Shown piece by piece: positions 53,411 to 63,786 of a stretch of DNA of 64,000 nucleotides (positions are counted from its first letter, which is position 1; each line of letters begins with the position of its first letter). The position numbers were made by a program, and so were the translations under genes. The stretch covers positions 1 through 64,000 of the forward strand of contig NCGG01000011.1 of assembly GCA_002278855.1 (NCBI GenBank), given 5' to 3'. The DNA is from Sphingomonadales bacterium 28-55-16. Lineage in GTDB: Bacteria > Pseudomonadota > Alphaproteobacteria > Sphingomonadales > Sphingomonadaceae. The notes beneath the pieces are model-generated. The model was not told the DNA's origin and did no database searches. It was given only the letters and a program-made list of their open reading frames with translations.

Positions 53411-53447
53411 TTCACTCTCCATGGCGCGCAGAGGCGCGCGGATTATC

Positions 53448-53819
53448 TTAAAGCCCGTCGACGAACGCCTGATAAGCCGCAGCATCCATCAGGCTGTCGA
53501 GTTCGCTGCTGTCGCTTAAGGTTAGTTTGAAGAACCAGCCCTCGCCTTCGGGGTCGCTGTTCACAAGCGCAGGGTCGCCGTCCAACGCGTCATTGCCTTC
53601 GATGACAGTGCCGCTGACCGGGGCGTAAACGTCCGATGCCGCCTTCACCGATTCCACAACCGCTGCATCACCGCCCTTTTTCAGGGTTGCACCAGCCTCT
53701 GGAACTTCAGCAAATACGATGTCGCCCAACTGGCCTTGCGCATAATTGGTGATACCGACCGTCGCGGTATCGCCGTCAACTTCGATCCACTCATGATCTT
53801 CGGTGAAAAAACGGGTCAT
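53448..53819 (-). CDS. gcvH: Glycine cleavage system H protein
   Basis: A 123-residue lipoyl carrier. The lipoylated lysine is Lys59 in [31 protein letters not shown] at the start and WFFKLTLSD near the end are family features. Its start overlaps the gcvT stop by 4 bases. Confidence 0.97.
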   Translation of the reverse strand: MTRFFTEDHEWIEVDGDTATVGITNYAQGQLGDIVFAEVPEAGATLKKGGDAAVVESVKAASDVYAPVSGTVIEGNDALDGDPALVNSDPEGEGWFFKLTLSDSSELDSLMDAAAYQAFVDGL

Positions 53820-54964
53820 ATACTGCCTCCTTTGCGATGATAATGATGTGGGATGAACGGGAGTTTTGCGACGGTTACGGGCACGCGCTTGCCGCGCACC
53901 TCTGCCTCAAGCGCGGTGCCGATGGCTTGATAGGCAGCATCGACATAGCCCATAGCGATGGGTGCACCGACGCTTGGGGCAAATCCGCCCGAGGTGATGA
54001 CGCCGACTTGTGCTGCGCCAGCAAATACCAGCGCACCTTCGCGAACGGGCAATTTGCCTTCGACCGAAAGCCCAATCAGCTTGCGAGCGGGGCCGTTGGC
54101 AAGTGCATCCAATATCCGCTCTGCGCCAGCAAAACCGCCTTCCGTCCGGCGACGTTTGGAAATGGCAAAGGCCGCATTGGCCTCAACCGGTTCAACATCC
54201 GGGGTCATGTCATGGCCATATAGCGGAAGCCCCGCCTCAAGCCGAAGCGAATCGCGTGCGCCTAGGCCAATGGGTTTGACTTCGGGTTGCGCACAGAGTT
54301 GGTCTGCCAGTTTTTGCGCATGCGTCGCGGGGACCGAGATTTCGAACCCGTCTTCACCGGTATAGCCCGAACGGCTAACCCAGAGCGGTTCGGGGTCCGT
54401 CTTCGGTCCCCAGAAAAACGACCCTGCCTCCATGAAGTACAGCGCATCAACGCCGGGAACCACGCGCAGAAGCGCATCGACGGCCTTGGGCCCTTGAAGC
54501 GCCAGCAAGGCGCGGTCTTCCATATTGTTGATAGTGATTTCGTCGGGCAGGTTCTCGCGCAGATGCCCCATATCATCCCACTTCACAGCGCCATTGACGA
54601 CAACATATAGCCCCATCGGCACCGCCGTAATCATCATGTCGTCAAGAATGCCGCCATCTTCGTCCAGCAGAAGCGAATACCGCATCTTGCCTTCTTTAAG
54701 CGCCGATATATCGCCCGGAACCAACGCCTCAAGCGCTTCGGCCCCACCGTCGCCGGTCAGCATCAATTGCCCCATATGGCTTACATCGAACAATCCGGCA
54801 TTTTCGCGCGTCCAAAGATGTTCGGCCATGATGCCTTCATATTGGATGGGCATGTGATAACCCGCAAACTCGACCATGCGCGCGCCCTTGTCGCGGTGCC
54901 ATGCGTCGAGCGGCAGCTCCAATATTTCGATGGGTTCGAGTTCGAATTCGTCTTCTTCGCTCAT
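53816..54964 (-). CDS. gcvT: Glycine cleavage system T protein (aminomethyltransferase)
   Basis: A 382-residue enzyme transferring the methylene group to tetrahydrofolate and releasing ammonia. [28 protein letters not shown] and [13 protein letters not shown] (folate-site region) are typical, and the C-terminal barrel has [22 protein letters not shown] start at ATG 54964; an acidic 15-residue leader ([12 protein letters not shown]) precedes the core and is longer than usual. It is first in the operon, 61 bases behind the riboswitch. Confidence 0.96.
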   Translation of the reverse strand: MSEEDEFELEPIEILELPLDAWHRDKGARMVEFAGYHMPIQYEGIMAEHLWTRENAGLFDVSHMGQLMLTGDGGAEALEALVPGDISALKEGKMRYSLLLDEDGGILDDMMITAVPMGLYVVVNGAVKWDDMGHLRENLPDEITINNMEDRALLALQGPKAVDALLRVVPGVDALYFMEAGSFFWGPKTDPEPLWVSRSGYTGEDGFEISVPATHAQKLADQLCAQPEVKPIGLGARDSLRLEAGLPLYGHDMTPDVEPVEANAAFAISKRRRTEGGFAGAERILDALANGPARKLIGLSVEGKLPVREGALVFAGAAQVGVITSGGFAPSVGAPIAMGYVDAAYQAIGTALEAEVRGKRVPVTVAKLPFIPHHYHRKGGSI

Positions 54965-55025
54965 ATCAGTCCGTTCAAGAGTCGCAGCGACCGACGCCGG
55001 TTGGCGCAAAGTCTGCTGCCCCCTC

Positions 55026-55230
55026 TGTCACGGGTACCTGAGAGCTTTATCCACCTTTGTCGCCGCGAACGGTCACAAAGGCAGGTTACACCTTCGGTGG
55101 CATATCTTTAACAATCGCAAAGATATGCGCTTTCCAGAGTGTCGCAAAAGCCGAAGCGGTCCTTTTGCCTGAGAGATTCCGGGGCGGTTGCTCCTTCGGC
55201 GGTCCCTTAATGGGACGCTCTCCCGCTTCG
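55026..55230 (-). promoter_or_regulatory. Tandem glycine riboswitch upstream of gcvT
   Basis: Read on the minus strand, aptamer I (55230-55152) is closed by CGAAGCGG/CCGCTTCG and contains GGGAGAGCGTCCC, CCGAAGGAGCAA and the CTCTCAGG segment. Aptamer II (about 55145-55026) repeats ACTCTGG, CCGAAGGTGTAA and CTCTCAGGTACCC, with an extra long P3 arm (AAGATATG region). The paired CCGAAGG-type cores and closing CTCTCAGG are the known glycine-riboswitch consensus. It should switch gcv expression on with glycine. It fills the 305-base gap between gcvT and the next gene. Confidence 0.92.
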
Positions 55231-55269
55231 TCAGCGACGAATCCGCATTGGCCTTGCGGCCTTAGAGAG

Positions 55270-55926
55270 TCAACCAGCCAACGTGTTTATCGCGGCATTT
55301 TCATGGATAAAAACACCATGTTCATTTCTATTTGCCAGCGCCGCGATGGCCTTTGCCACTTTGTCTGACGGCGTGGAGGCATATTTCTTCATCGGTCCAA
55401 ACATCAACATATCTGCAATCGGCGACAGAAGGATACCGAAGGCCTCCCCTGGACGATATTCATCGCGACGGCCACCTGTCAGCAGGCTGGGCCGCATGAT
55501 ATCAAGGCGTTGGAAGCCTGTATTGCGCAGACCCTGCTCCATTTCTGCCTTTGTTCTAAGGTAGAAGCTGCTGCTGGCGGGCATCGCACCTACGGACGAA
55601 ACCGTTATAAAATGCTGCGCTCCAGCTGCATGGCTGGCCTGTGCAAAGGCAAGCACCAGATCATGGTCGACCGCCTTAAACGCGTCCTGTGATCCTGCTT
55701 TGCGTATCGTCGTCCCCAAACAGGAAATGGCGACGTCGGGCTTGATGCTTGCCACAATAGCCGACCAGTCGTCGCTTGTGGCGACATGTTCCCGCGTGGC
55801 AGGCATTGATTGCGCGGAGGGCCGCCGCGAAACCAAGTGCACCTCAGCACCGGCGCGCGCGAGAAAATCGGCGGCCTGCTTCCCAACCAACCCCGAACCA
55901 CCGGCAATGACAATCGTTTGCCTCAT
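55270..55926 (-). CDS. NAD(P)-binding epimerase/HTATIP2-like protein
   Basis: A 218-residue atypical short-chain-dehydrogenase-like protein. The Rossmann motif is [32 protein letters not shown] and [25 protein letters not shown] follow (Ser and Tyr-x3-Lys type residues). This is the pattern of YbjT/HTATIP2-like NAD(P)H-binding proteins, whose substrate is unknown. It overlaps dgt by 4 bases. Confidence 0.8.
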   Translation of the reverse strand: MRQTIVIAGGSGLVGKQAADFLARAGAEVHLVSRRPSAQSMPATREHVATSDDWSAIVASIKPDVAISCLGTTIRKAGSQDAFKAVDHDLVLAFAQASHAAGAQHFITVSSVGAMPASSSFYLRTKAEMEQGLRNTGFQRLDIMRPSLLTGGRRDEYRPGEAFGILLSPIADMLMFGPMKKYASTPSDKVAKAIAALANRNEHGVFIHENAAINTLAG

Positions 55927-57074
55927 GCCTTGTCCCCATATATTTCCCGATGCCGGTCGGTCGCGTAGCGATCCGTCATGCCCGCCAAAAAATCGCCAAT
56001 GTGCCGGCTGCGCTGCGGATCTTGTTCTGGCAAATTTTCACGCCATTCAAGCGGCAGCAAGCGCACGTCGTTGCGATAGGCAACAAATAATTCGCGCACG
56101 ATGTTCGATGCCTGCGCCGCCGCAGCAGTTTGCGTGGGATGATGGTATAGCTTTGTGTACATAAACGCCTTAAGCTGACGTTCACGTGCGGCCATTTCGG
56201 GCGAAAAACCGCCAATCATAACACCTGCTTTGCGGACATCATCGGCGGTCGTAATCGCCAGGTCCGCAATGCGGCCACGCGTAGATTCAATTACATCATT
56301 GACCATCATGCCAATCTGTTCGCGGGTCAGTTCGCCGATCAACCGGCGCGGTCGCACATCGGGATAGCGGGCCAATATCGATTCCCACCGTTTTGCGACA
56401 AAAGGCAATTCAAGCAATTGGTCAATGTCGAGCAAGCCCGCCCGAATGCCATCGTCAATATCATGATTGTCATACGCAATATCGTCGCTGATCGCGGCAA
56501 TTTGCGCCTCAAGCGATGGCCAGTCAGTCAGGTTCAAATCAAAGCCTGCATGCACCTCGGCCAAGGCCCAACCGGGCCTTGCAACCGGACCATTATGCTT
56601 GGCGAGCCCCTCAAGCAATTCCCAGCTCAGGTTCAAGCCGGGCCATGACGGGTACGGGGATTCAAGATGCGTCAATGTGCGGAGCGTCTGCGCATTATGG
56701 TCAAACCCGCCAAAAGGCTTCATCGCTGCCTCAAGCGCATCCTCACCGGCATGGCCAAAGGGCGGATGGCCAATGTCGTGCGCGAGACATAAGGCCTCGG
56801 TCAGATCCTCGTTCAACCCCAGCGCGCGGGCAATGGTGCGGCCGATCTGCGCGACCTCAAGGCTATGGGTCAGGCGAACGCGGTAATGATCACCATCAGG
56901 GGAGATAAAAACCTGCGTTTTGTGGCGCAGGCGGCGAAACGCGATGGAGTGAATGATGCGGTCGCGATCACGCTGAAAAATGTCGCGTGGCCCGCGAATG
57001 TCGCGGTTCGGCTCGGGATGAAGGCGACCACGGCTATGGTCGGGAAAGGATGCATAAGGGGCCAGTTGCGACAT
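55923..57074 (-). CDS. dgt: dGTP triphosphohydrolase-like protein (HD domain)
   Basis: A 383-residue HD-domain nucleotide hydrolase converting dNTPs to nucleoside and triphosphate. [13 protein letters not shown] at the start, [13 protein letters not shown], the HD signature [16 protein letters not shown] and [17 protein letters not shown] are characteristic of the short dGTPase-like branch. It regulates dNTP pools; specificity for dGTP is assumed. It lies 39 bases behind the SPOR gene and is coupled to the next one. Confidence 0.92.
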   Translation of the reverse strand: MSQLAPYASFPDHSRGRLHPEPNRDIRGPRDIFQRDRDRIIHSIAFRRLRHKTQVFISPDGDHYRVRLTHSLEVAQIGRTIARALGLNEDLTEALCLAHDIGHPPFGHAGEDALEAAMKPFGGFDHNAQTLRTLTHLESPYPSWPGLNLSWELLEGLAKHNGPVARPGWALAEVHAGFDLNLTDWPSLEAQIAAISDDIAYDNHDIDDGIRAGLLDIDQLLELPFVAKRWESILARYPDVRPRRLIGELTREQIGMMVNDVIESTRGRIADLAITTADDVRKAGVMIGGFSPEMAARERQLKAFMYTKLYHHPTQTAAAAQASNIVRELFVAYRNDVRLLPLEWRENLPEQDPQRSRHIGDFLAGMTDRYATDRHREIYGDKA

Positions 57075-57113
57075 GTCGCGCTTATGCCGCCAACCGGCCT
57101 AATTCGAAAGCAG

Positions 57114-58925
57114 CTATTTTGTTTTCAACGGACTAACGGCCTCACCAATCTCGCTTTTCCACATGAAAGCATCACCGCCAGCCTTTTTATAGTCGGCTTC
57201 CCATTTTTTCGCGGCCTTCTGGTCCGCAAAAGGACCAACCAAAAGCCGATCTGTCTTGCCCCATTCCGCCGTGAACGAATTTCTATTTTTGAGCAATTCT
57301 GGGTACTTCTTCACAAATTTGCGATAGTCAAAGCCAAGCGCATCCGCATTTCCGGCGGCGATTTGTACCCAGTATCGCGCAGGATTATCCTTTTCGAGCT
57401 TAGCCTTTGCCGCGACCTTGGGGTCGACCTTCGCGACCTTGGCTTGCTCTGCCGCAGCCTTGGTCAGCGCAGGTCTCAACTTTTTCAAATCGACCGGAAT
57501 TTGCGATGGTCGCTGTTCGCTTTCGGGAATTTCGATGGCGCCAACAACCGCGCCGAGATCAAAGCCGGATGCCGCAGTGGCCACAATATTCGGCGCAGCA
57601 GTGGATGACGGCACAGCCGTTGACGGCGGGGGCGGCAATACGGACTGCGCCTGCGCCGACACCATTTCTTTTGCCCCTATTTGCGTAACAACGGGCTTAT
57701 TGTCGACTAAATCCGGAACGGCGGCCAATATTGGGGTTACCGGAGCGACGGGCTTAGGCAAGGCGGCGGGAACAAGCGGCTTTGCCGTTTCAACTATCGG
57801 TGCGGCATTTGTCCGGGCAAGCGCAATCTGGGACGTTTGTGTTTCCTCAACCTTTAAACGCGCACCAGCAGCCCCAAGCCTTGATGTGTCCGTCTTTGGC
57901 AACTTCAACGCTTCGGGAATATTGGCTACCGCCGCTTGAATTTCGGCACGCTCCTGCGCCTTACGGTCCAATTTACGGTCGGTCTTCTGCGCTATCTTGA
58001 CCTCGCCCGCTTTTGCCGCCTTTGGACCAAGCGGATCCCCCAAAGGAATCAGTCGGTTTTGCGAAGGCGCATGTGCCGTTTGCGGAAGCGTTGCGGCAAC
58101 GCGGCGCACCTGTTCGCTGTCACGCCCGACATATTGGCTCGTTGGGAAATGCCCCAGATGAATCGCCGCAGCCTGCTGTGCGCCGGTAAGATTCGGCATC
58201 AAACGAAAAAACCGTTCCATGCGTTCGGCCGAGGGCGCATCCATAAACGCGCGCGCGACTTTAGTGGACTCACTCAGGTCACCGCGTGCCGCAAGCATAA
58301 ATGCCCGCGCACGCCAAGCGGTCGGGCTATTGCGTTCAAGCAGAGGCACCAGCATCGCATCTGCTTCTTCCTTTTGCCCAGCCAAGGACAAAGATACAGC
58401 CTGCCGAATAATCAAGTCATCCGTTGTCGATAGCGTCCGCGCCAGCTTATAGTCCTGCTGTGCCCGACCAAAATTCCCCAACAAGTCAAAAGCCAATGCG
58501 CGATCAACCGCGATCGAACGCTCACTTGCGCCCAACCGGACGGCGTCATCAAACAGTCGAAGTGCCTCAAAGGGATTTTCGGTGCGCACGGTGGCGGTGG
58601 CGAGGCCCGATAGGATACGGCTATTGCCCGGGCGCAACGCGTTGGCGCGCGTGAAGAAGTTGAGAGCGGCATTGGCATCGCCCAAGAGCAACGACGCATT
58701 GCCCGCATCCGCCAAGGCATCCGCATCCGACGGGCTGAATGAAATCCGCCGCATAGCAGCGCGCAGCTCCACTGCCCCTGCAGGCTCAGATGCAAGGGGT
58801 GCGACCTTTGGCGCCTGCTTGTCCAAAGCTTCAAGCGCGCTTTCGTCAACCGCTTGCGCAAATGCGCTGGTGGAGATCAACAGCACGCACAATAGTCCGG
58901 CACCACGTAACATTGTCACATTCAT
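57114..58925 (-). CDS. TPR and SPOR-domain protein, secreted
   Basis: A 603-residue protein with a signal peptide (residues 1-23, ending AFAQA). Residues about 55-230 are tetratricopeptide-like repeats (DADALADAGNASLLLGDANAAL, NSRILSGLATATVRTENPFEAL). The middle is a long Ala/Pro/Lys-rich unstructured stretch. The last 80 residues are a SPOR domain (RYWVQIAAGNADALGFDYRKF ... VGPFADQKAAKKWEADYKKAGGDAF), which binds denuded peptidoglycan at division sites. Its position next to ftsZ supports a septal role, but the exact function is unknown. Confidence 0.85.
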   Translation of the reverse strand: MNVTMLRGAGLLCVLLISTSAFAQAVDESALEALDKQAPKVAPLASEPAGAVELRAAMRRISFSPSDADALADAGNASLLLGDANAALNFFTRANALRPGNSRILSGLATATVRTENPFEALRLFDDAVRLGASERSIAVDRALAFDLLGNFGRAQQDYKLARTLSTTDDLIIRQAVSLSLAGQKEEADAMLVPLLERNSPTAWRARAFMLAARGDLSESTKVARAFMDAPSAERMERFFRLMPNLTGAQQAAAIHLGHFPTSQYVGRDSEQVRRVAATLPQTAHAPSQNRLIPLGDPLGPKAAKAGEVKIAQKTDRKLDRKAQERAEIQAAVANIPEALKLPKTDTSRLGAAGARLKVEETQTSQIALARTNAAPIVETAKPLVPAALPKPVAPVTPILAAVPDLVDNKPVVTQIGAKEMVSAQAQSVLPPPPSTAVPSSTAAPNIVATAASGFDLGAVVGAIEIPESEQRPSQIPVDLKKLRPALTKAAAEQAKVAKVDPKVAAKAKLEKDNPARYWVQIAAGNADALGFDYRKFVKKYPELLKNRNSFTAEWGKTDRLLVGPFADQKAAKKWEADYKKAGGDAFMWKSEIGEAVSPLKTK

Positions 58926-59034
58926 GCTTTTCTATTGAACTAGCCGTCGCCCGACGCAAAGCGGGTTAACGCTTTGCTCGGACAAACGGTTGTCTAAAGA
59001 GGACGAAATGACGCTGCGCTGAATGCGCAACTTA

Positions 59035-60528
59035 TCAGTTGTTCTGCCGATCAAGGAAGCGCGGGATGTTCACGCTACCAGCTTCACCGTCTGCCTTGTC
59101 CTCGTCATCGGACCGTGAAAGACCGCGTGAGAGGTTGGACATACGCTCAAACAATGTTCCGCCCGTCGGAATGCGCGGTGCAGCACGCTCAGGCGCTACA
59201 GACACATCAACCGGCATTGCGGCAGGCACAGGTGCTTCATCCTCAGCCGGCGTGTTGAGCTCAAGTGCGTCGGCACCAGCCCATGAACTTGATGACATGC
59301 TCGGTGGAGCGGGCGTTTCAGCGACAAATGGCTCCATATCATCGTCAGCGTCGGTCTCTTCAAAATCACTGTCGAGGACCAAGCTGTCGTCTTCATAATC
59401 GCTTTCAGCCTCTACGAAGCTATCTTCTTCTTCGACCGGCGCGACAGGCGTGCTGTCAAACAACGATGTTGCCGCGGTGACCGGAGCAACAGGCTCCGCC
59501 ACGGGTGGACGGCTGAAAGAGAAAGGCGTGCGTGATTGTATCGTTGGCGATGCGCTCAAGCCGTCATTGTCAATTCCGGTCGCAACGACAGATACGCGGA
59601 TTTTGCCGTTTAGATTTTCGTTGAATGCCGAGCCCCAGATGATGTTGGCATCGGGATCGACCAATTCGCGAATATGGTTCGCCGCTTCGTCGACTTCCAT
59701 CAAGCGCATATCTTCGCCGCCGGTGATCGAAACGATAACGCCCTTGGCACCCTGCATCGACACGCCGTCGAGCAGCGGGTTGGCAATCGCCTTTTCCGCC
59801 GCCTCAAGCGCGCGGTTGTCGCCTTCGGCTTCGCCCGTACCCATCATTGCCTTGCCCATTTCGTGCATGACAGAGCGGACATCGGCAAAATCCAGGTTGA
59901 TCAGGCCAGGCATGACCATGAGATCCGTGATCCCGCGCACGCCCTGCTGCAACACTTCGTCGGCAAGCTGGAAGGCTTCTTTGAAGGTGGTATTGGGATT
60001 TGCGACCAAGAACAGATTCTGGTTCGGAATGACAATCAATGTGTCAACATGCTGCTGGAGCTCGGCAATGCCGGAATCCGCAGAACGCATCCGGCGCGAT
60101 CCTTCAAAAAGGAAAGGCTTGGTGACAACGCCAACTGTCAAAATGTTCATTTCACGTGCAACTTGCGCGATAACGGGTGCAGCACCGGTTCCAGTTCCGC
60201 CGCCCATACCCGCCGCGATGAAGCACATATGGCAACCGGCCAATGCAGCGCGCACTTGCTCGATGGTTTCTTCGGCGGCCGCACGACCTACTTCAGGACG
60301 TGATCCAGCGCCAAGGCCTTGGGTGATTTCAGGGCCAAGTTGAATGCGATATTCAGCAGGTGAAGCATTCAGCGCCTGCGCATCGGTGTTGGCTACAACG
60401 AAATCTACGCCTTCCACCCGCGCGCTAATCATATTGGCAACGGCGTTGCCGCCAGCGCCACCAACACCAATAACCGCGATTTTCGGCTTCAATTCGTCAA
60501 CCATTGGTGGCCCGATATTGATGCTCAT
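59035..60528 (-). CDS. ftsZ: Cell-division GTPase FtsZ
   Basis: A 497-residue tubulin homologue that forms the Z ring. The GTP-binding [11 protein letters not shown] and the signature [13 protein letters not shown] (109-121) are present, with T7-loop [11 protein letters not shown]. The core ends near residue 320. A long acidic linker (about 330-470, rich in Asp/Glu/Ala/Pro) leads to the conserved tail [10 protein letters not shown], which binds FtsA. The long linker is typical of alphaproteobacteria. Confidence 0.98.
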   Translation of the reverse strand: MSINIGPPMVDELKPKIAVIGVGGAGGNAVANMISARVEGVDFVVANTDAQALNASPAEYRIQLGPEITQGLGAGSRPEVGRAAAEETIEQVRAALAGCHMCFIAAGMGGGTGTGAAPVIAQVAREMNILTVGVVTKPFLFEGSRRMRSADSGIAELQQHVDTLIVIPNQNLFLVANPNTTFKEAFQLADEVLQQGVRGITDLMVMPGLINLDFADVRSVMHEMGKAMMGTGEAEGDNRALEAAEKAIANPLLDGVSMQGAKGVIVSITGGEDMRLMEVDEAANHIRELVDPDANIIWGSAFNENLNGKIRVSVVATGIDNDGLSASPTIQSRTPFSFSRPPVAEPVAPVTAATSLFDSTPVAPVEEEDSFVEAESDYEDDSLVLDSDFEETDADDDMEPFVAETPAPPSMSSSSWAGADALELNTPAEDEAPVPAAMPVDVSVAPERAAPRIPTGGTLFERMSNLSRGLSRSDDEDKADGEAGSVNIPRFLDRQNN

Positions 60529-60571
60529 AATTTTATCCCCTTAGCCCCATTGGCTTGCTCGAAATTTTCAC

Positions 60572-60588
60572 GCTTTTGACACAAAAGC
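60572..60588. repeat. Inverted repeat GCTTTTG-ACA-CAAAAGC between ftsA and ftsZ
   Basis: A perfect 7-bp inverted repeat with a 3-base loop in the 104-base gap. It could be an operator for a separate ftsZ promoter or a weak hairpin; there is no direct support for either. Confidence 0.3.
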
Positions 60589-60632
60589 ATAAAACGCACA
60601 CCCCAAAATTCACCGTTTTGCACAGCTTTCTG

Positions 60633-61898
60633 TTAGAAATTCTCACGAACCGCCCGTTTTATGCGTTCAATCAAACTCGGCATCGTCCCGCCAAACTGTT
60701 CCGCGCGCAAATCATAACCGGACTGAAGCTCAACGCGTTCCGACGCAGCAAAATGAATTAAACCGACAAGTGTCGAAAATGCAGGCCCCGAATGGGCTTC
60801 GGGAATGCTCGTTAGCCCCGAAGGACGGCCAATGCGTACCGTGCGTCCAAGCGCGCTCTGCATATGTTCAGCGGCGCCCTTGAGCTCCGCACCGCCACCT
60901 GTCAGCACTACCTGATGCCCCGATGGTCCAGAAAATCCGAGCGTCTTCAAAGCCTGCGCAATTTCGGTGACAATGCGATCAACGCGTTGGCAGACGACAG
61001 CGTTTAACTGCGCCTTGGTGATACGTGGCGCTTGGTTGCCAGGTTCAACGCCATTTTCGTCGGGACCGATATCGAGAATTTCCTGATGGTCGCGCGGACT
61101 GGTCAAAGCAGAGCCGTGGAAACATTTCAGCCGCTCCGCCTGCGCCCGGCGAATACCAAAAGCAGAGGCGATGTCATCGGTAATATCCGACGCACCTTTT
61201 TGAATGGTCTCTAGCCCAACCAGCATTCCGCCGATGAACACCGACACATTGGTCACCGCCGCGCCGAATTCGACAAGCGCAACGCCCAGTTCGCGCTCCT
61301 CAGACGTTAGGCATGCAAGACCGGTCGCCACGGGCCCAACGACGAGCGATTCGACGTCCAAATGCGCGGCACGCACCGTCATATCCATATTCCGCACCGG
61401 CGATGGATCAGCCAAGACAACATGGACATCCACACCCAATCTATCCGCATGCAGTCCAATTGGGTTTGCCACACCGCCAACGCCATCCAGCGCGTATAAG
61501 GTAGGTTGAATATGCAACGCCATTTTGCCGCCCGTTTGGATATTGGCGCGTCCAGCATCCAGCAGTTGGCCGACATCTTCTTCGGTTATACGATCGCCGC
61601 CAAGCTCGATTTCCACAGGCGCGAGCATGCTATCAAGCCCGCCTGCAGACATGCCGACCCAGACGCGGTCGATGTTAAGGCCAGCAATCCGCTCCGCTTG
61701 CTCAACGGCATGGCGCACGGACAATTCTGCCTGCTCGACATCCGCGATGCATCCGCGCGTCACACCCCGGCTTTCGCGCTGCCCTGTTCCAAGTACAAGC
61801 AATTCGCCAGTGTCTGTTTGACCGGCGATCAAGGCAGATACTTTGGACGAACCGATATCAATAGCTGATATTAGCCTTTCAACGCGCGCCGTTTTCAT
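60633..61898 (-). CDS. ftsA: Cell-division protein FtsA
   Basis: A 421-residue actin-fold protein that tethers FtsZ to the membrane. The phosphate-1 motif AIDIGSSKVSALIAG is at the start. The 1C/SHS2-type region, VLTGGGAELKG (adenosine motif) and the C-terminal amphipathic tail (PSLIERIKRAVRENF) are seen. It starts within the last 4 bases of ftsQ. Confidence 0.96.
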   Translation of the reverse strand: MKTARVERLISAIDIGSSKVSALIAGQTDTGELLVLGTGQRESRGVTRGCIADVEQAELSVRHAVEQAERIAGLNIDRVWVGMSAGGLDSMLAPVEIELGGDRITEEDVGQLLDAGRANIQTGGKMALHIQPTLYALDGVGGVANPIGLHADRLGVDVHVVLADPSPVRNMDMTVRAAHLDVESLVVGPVATGLACLTSEERELGVALVEFGAAVTNVSVFIGGMLVGLETIQKGASDITDDIASAFGIRRAQAERLKCFHGSALTSPRDHQEILDIGPDENGVEPGNQAPRITKAQLNAVVCQRVDRIVTEIAQALKTLGFSGPSGHQVVLTGGGAELKGAAEHMQSALGRTVRIGRPSGLTSIPEAHSGPAFSTLVGLIHFAASERVELQSGYDLRAEQFGGTMPSLIERIKRAVRENF

Positions 61899-62863
61899 GC
61901 TGTTTGCCCACTGGTTTTGGAGGTAATTTGATTGGGTTCGATTTTGTCGACTTTGTCCACTTTTTCGACTTTTTCGACTTTTTCGACTTTTTCCACTTTA
62001 ACAGGTTCTACCTTCGGTGCTTTGCGGAAATATGCACGATCTGGATCGCGCAAATCGAAATGGATCAGGTCGCGGCCTAGCAAACGGTGCACGCCATCCA
62101 TGCGGGCAAAGTTCAGCAATGCTTTAGCTGCAGCAGCCTCCCCTTCTGGCAAGGCAAGCGTCTCGCCTGTTTGAAACTGAATATCCCACCGACGATTACC
62201 AACCCAAGTTGCGCCGGAGACTTGTGATTTGAGCGCAGATGCTTTGTCGAGCAGCGCACTCAGCGCTACGGTTTGCTTATTTGCAGCATTCCCGTTCAGC
62301 GTCGGCAGATCGCCGCCTTCGCCGGGGCGGATATTCTGTAGAACAATTCCCTCTGCGTCGATCAGCGAATATTTTCCATTGCGTTGCCAAATCGCGGTCG
62401 GCGTGCGCTCGACAATCTCCACGGCAAGCGTATCCGGCAGCTGCCGCGCAACACGGGCATCCTTAATCCATCCATATTGCAAAAGGTCGGTGCGCACCTT
62501 GTCGATGTCCACCAACGGCATCGCACGGTCTTTTTCGGCAAGGACCAGTTGGTAAACTTTCAACTGGTCGACCCGCTCCATGCCCGTAACCTCAACGCGC
62601 TGCACCTGAAAACCCGCTTTTGCAGCAAGCGCGGCATATTGTTGATAGGCAGCCGCGGTTAGTCCGGCATATTGCGCAGCGGCATAGACAAGCACAGTCA
62701 GCGCAGCGACGAAAATCCAAGTAATAACGCGCTGCACTTCCTCTTCGGAAAAGGGCAGCATGCGCAATATCTTATCGATACCCGAACTCTGGACAATTTT
62801 CTGTCGGGGGCTTGGCGCGGATGCTTTACGCTTTGCGCTAGGCTTGCGAGCGGCAGTGGCCAT
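61895..62863 (-). CDS. ftsQ: Cell-division protein FtsQ with Val-Glu-Lys repeat tail
   Basis: A 322-residue bitopic protein. The Lys/Arg-rich cytoplasmic leader is followed by a membrane helix (about 47-66). A POTRA domain (VQRVEVTGMERVDQ ... LLQYGWIKDARVARQLPDTLAVEIVERTPTAIW) and the FtsQ beta domain follow. The last 40 residues carry an odd charged repeat, K-V-E/K-V-D in seven or so units, ending IEPNQ. I know no such repeat as a general FtsQ feature. It overlaps ddl by 1 base and ftsA by 4. Confidence 0.94.
   Translation of the reverse strand: MATAARKPSAKRKASAPSPRQKIVQSSGIDKILRMLPFSEEEVQRVITWIFVAALTVLVYAAAQYAGLTAAAYQQYAALAAKAGFQVQRVEVTGMERVDQLKVYQLVLAEKDRAMPLVDIDKVRTDLLQYGWIKDARVARQLPDTLAVEIVERTPTAIWQRNGKYSLIDAEGIVLQNIRPGEGGDLPTLNGNAANKQTVALSALLDKASALKSQVSGATWVGNRRWDIQFQTGETLALPEGEAAAAKALLNFARMDGVHRLLGRDLIHFDLRDPDRAYFRKAPKVEPVKVEKVEKVEKVEKVDKVDKIEPNQITSKTSGQTA
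61940..62000. repeat. 9-bp tandem repeat inside ftsQ 3' end
   Basis: Units of TTTTTCGAC and close variants (encoding Val-Glu-Lys on the minus strand) are repeated head to tail. Three units are identical, with flanking variants giving Val-Asp-Lys. Short perfect units in frame can change copy number by slippage without breaking the gene. Confidence 0.8.
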
Positions 62864-63786
62864 TATGCCAGTGCCTCTTTTACGATGATGTCGACCAACT
62901 GTTCATAGCTGATACCAACATGCCGCGCTTGTTCGGGGACAAGGCTCAACGCCGTCATGCCCGGTTGCGTGTTGGTTTCCAAAACGAATACGCCATTGAG
63001 GCCGGCCTCATCATCCCACCGAAAATCGGTGCGCGACGCCCCCTTGCAGCCCAGCAATTGATGCGCGCGCAGCGCCGTGTCGAGCATATATTGCGCAATA
63101 TCGGCGGGGATTTCTGCAGGACAGATATGCTCAGTCAGGCCATCGGTATATTTCGCGTCAAAGTCGTAAAAGCCGCTCTTTGGTTTCAATTCGGTCACAC
63201 ACAAAGCCTTATCGCCCAGTACAGCGACCGTTAGCTCGCGGCCTTTGATGAAAGGCTCAGCCAACAGCCGTTCGAATTCCTGCCACGGCCCTTTGGCATC
63301 ACGGGCAATTGGGTTGCCGTAATTGCTGTCAGCGGTGACGATGGCCACGCCAACTGAGCTGCCCTCATTCACCGGCTTGAGCACATAAGGGCGCGGCAGC
63401 GGATCAGCCGCATAAAGGCTTTCGCTATCTACCATCGTTCCTTTGGGCATCGGAATTCCGGCAGGGACAAGGCGCTGCTTGGTCAGTTCTTTATCAATGG
63501 CGATCACTGAGGTGACCATCCCGCTATGGGTATAAGGGACGCCCATCAAATCCAACATGCCTTGAACGGCGCCATCTTCGCCGGGCACGCCGTGCAAGGC
63601 ATTGAATACGACATCCGGGCGCAGAGCCGTGAGCACTTGCGCGACATTGCGGTCCATATCGACGCGGCTGACCTGATAGCCAAGCGCTTCTAAGGCATCG
63701 GCGACATTATTGCCGCTCATCAAAGACACGGGGCGTTCGTTCGACCATCCGCCCATCAACACGGCAACGTGAATTTGCTTGCTCAT
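62863..63786 (-). CDS. ddl: D-alanine-D-alanine ligase
   Basis: A 307-residue ATP-grasp ligase making the D-Ala-D-Ala peptidoglycan precursor. The N-terminal [17 protein letters not shown], then [27 protein letters not shown] (in two blocks), [11 protein letters not shown] (ATP loop) and the C-terminal [18 protein letters not shown] metal site are standard. It overlaps murB by 4 bases and shares a base with ftsQ. Confidence 0.97.
   Translation of the reverse strand: MSKQIHVAVLMGGWSNERPVSLMSGNNVADALEALGYQVSRVDMDRNVAQVLTALRPDVVFNALHGVPGEDGAVQGMLDLMGVPYTHSGMVTSVIAIDKELTKQRLVPAGIPMPKGTMVDSESLYAADPLPRPYVLKPVNEGSSVGVAIVTADSNYGNPIARDAKGPWQEFERLLAEPFIKGRELTVAVLGDKALCVTELKPKSGFYDFDAKYTDGLTEHICPAEIPADIAQYMLDTALRAHQLLGCKGASRTDFRWDDEAGLNGVFVLETNTQPGMTALSLVPEQARHVGISYEQLVDIIVKEALA

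Noticed and set aside
58956-58977. GCAAAGCG-N6-CGCTTTGC hairpin between ftsZ and the SPOR gene as a terminator
   Set aside because: No T run on either side; it may only be a chance or regulatory inverted repeat.
61932-62010. Repeat array as CRISPR
   Set aside because: Units are 9 bases without spacers and lie in frame within ftsQ.
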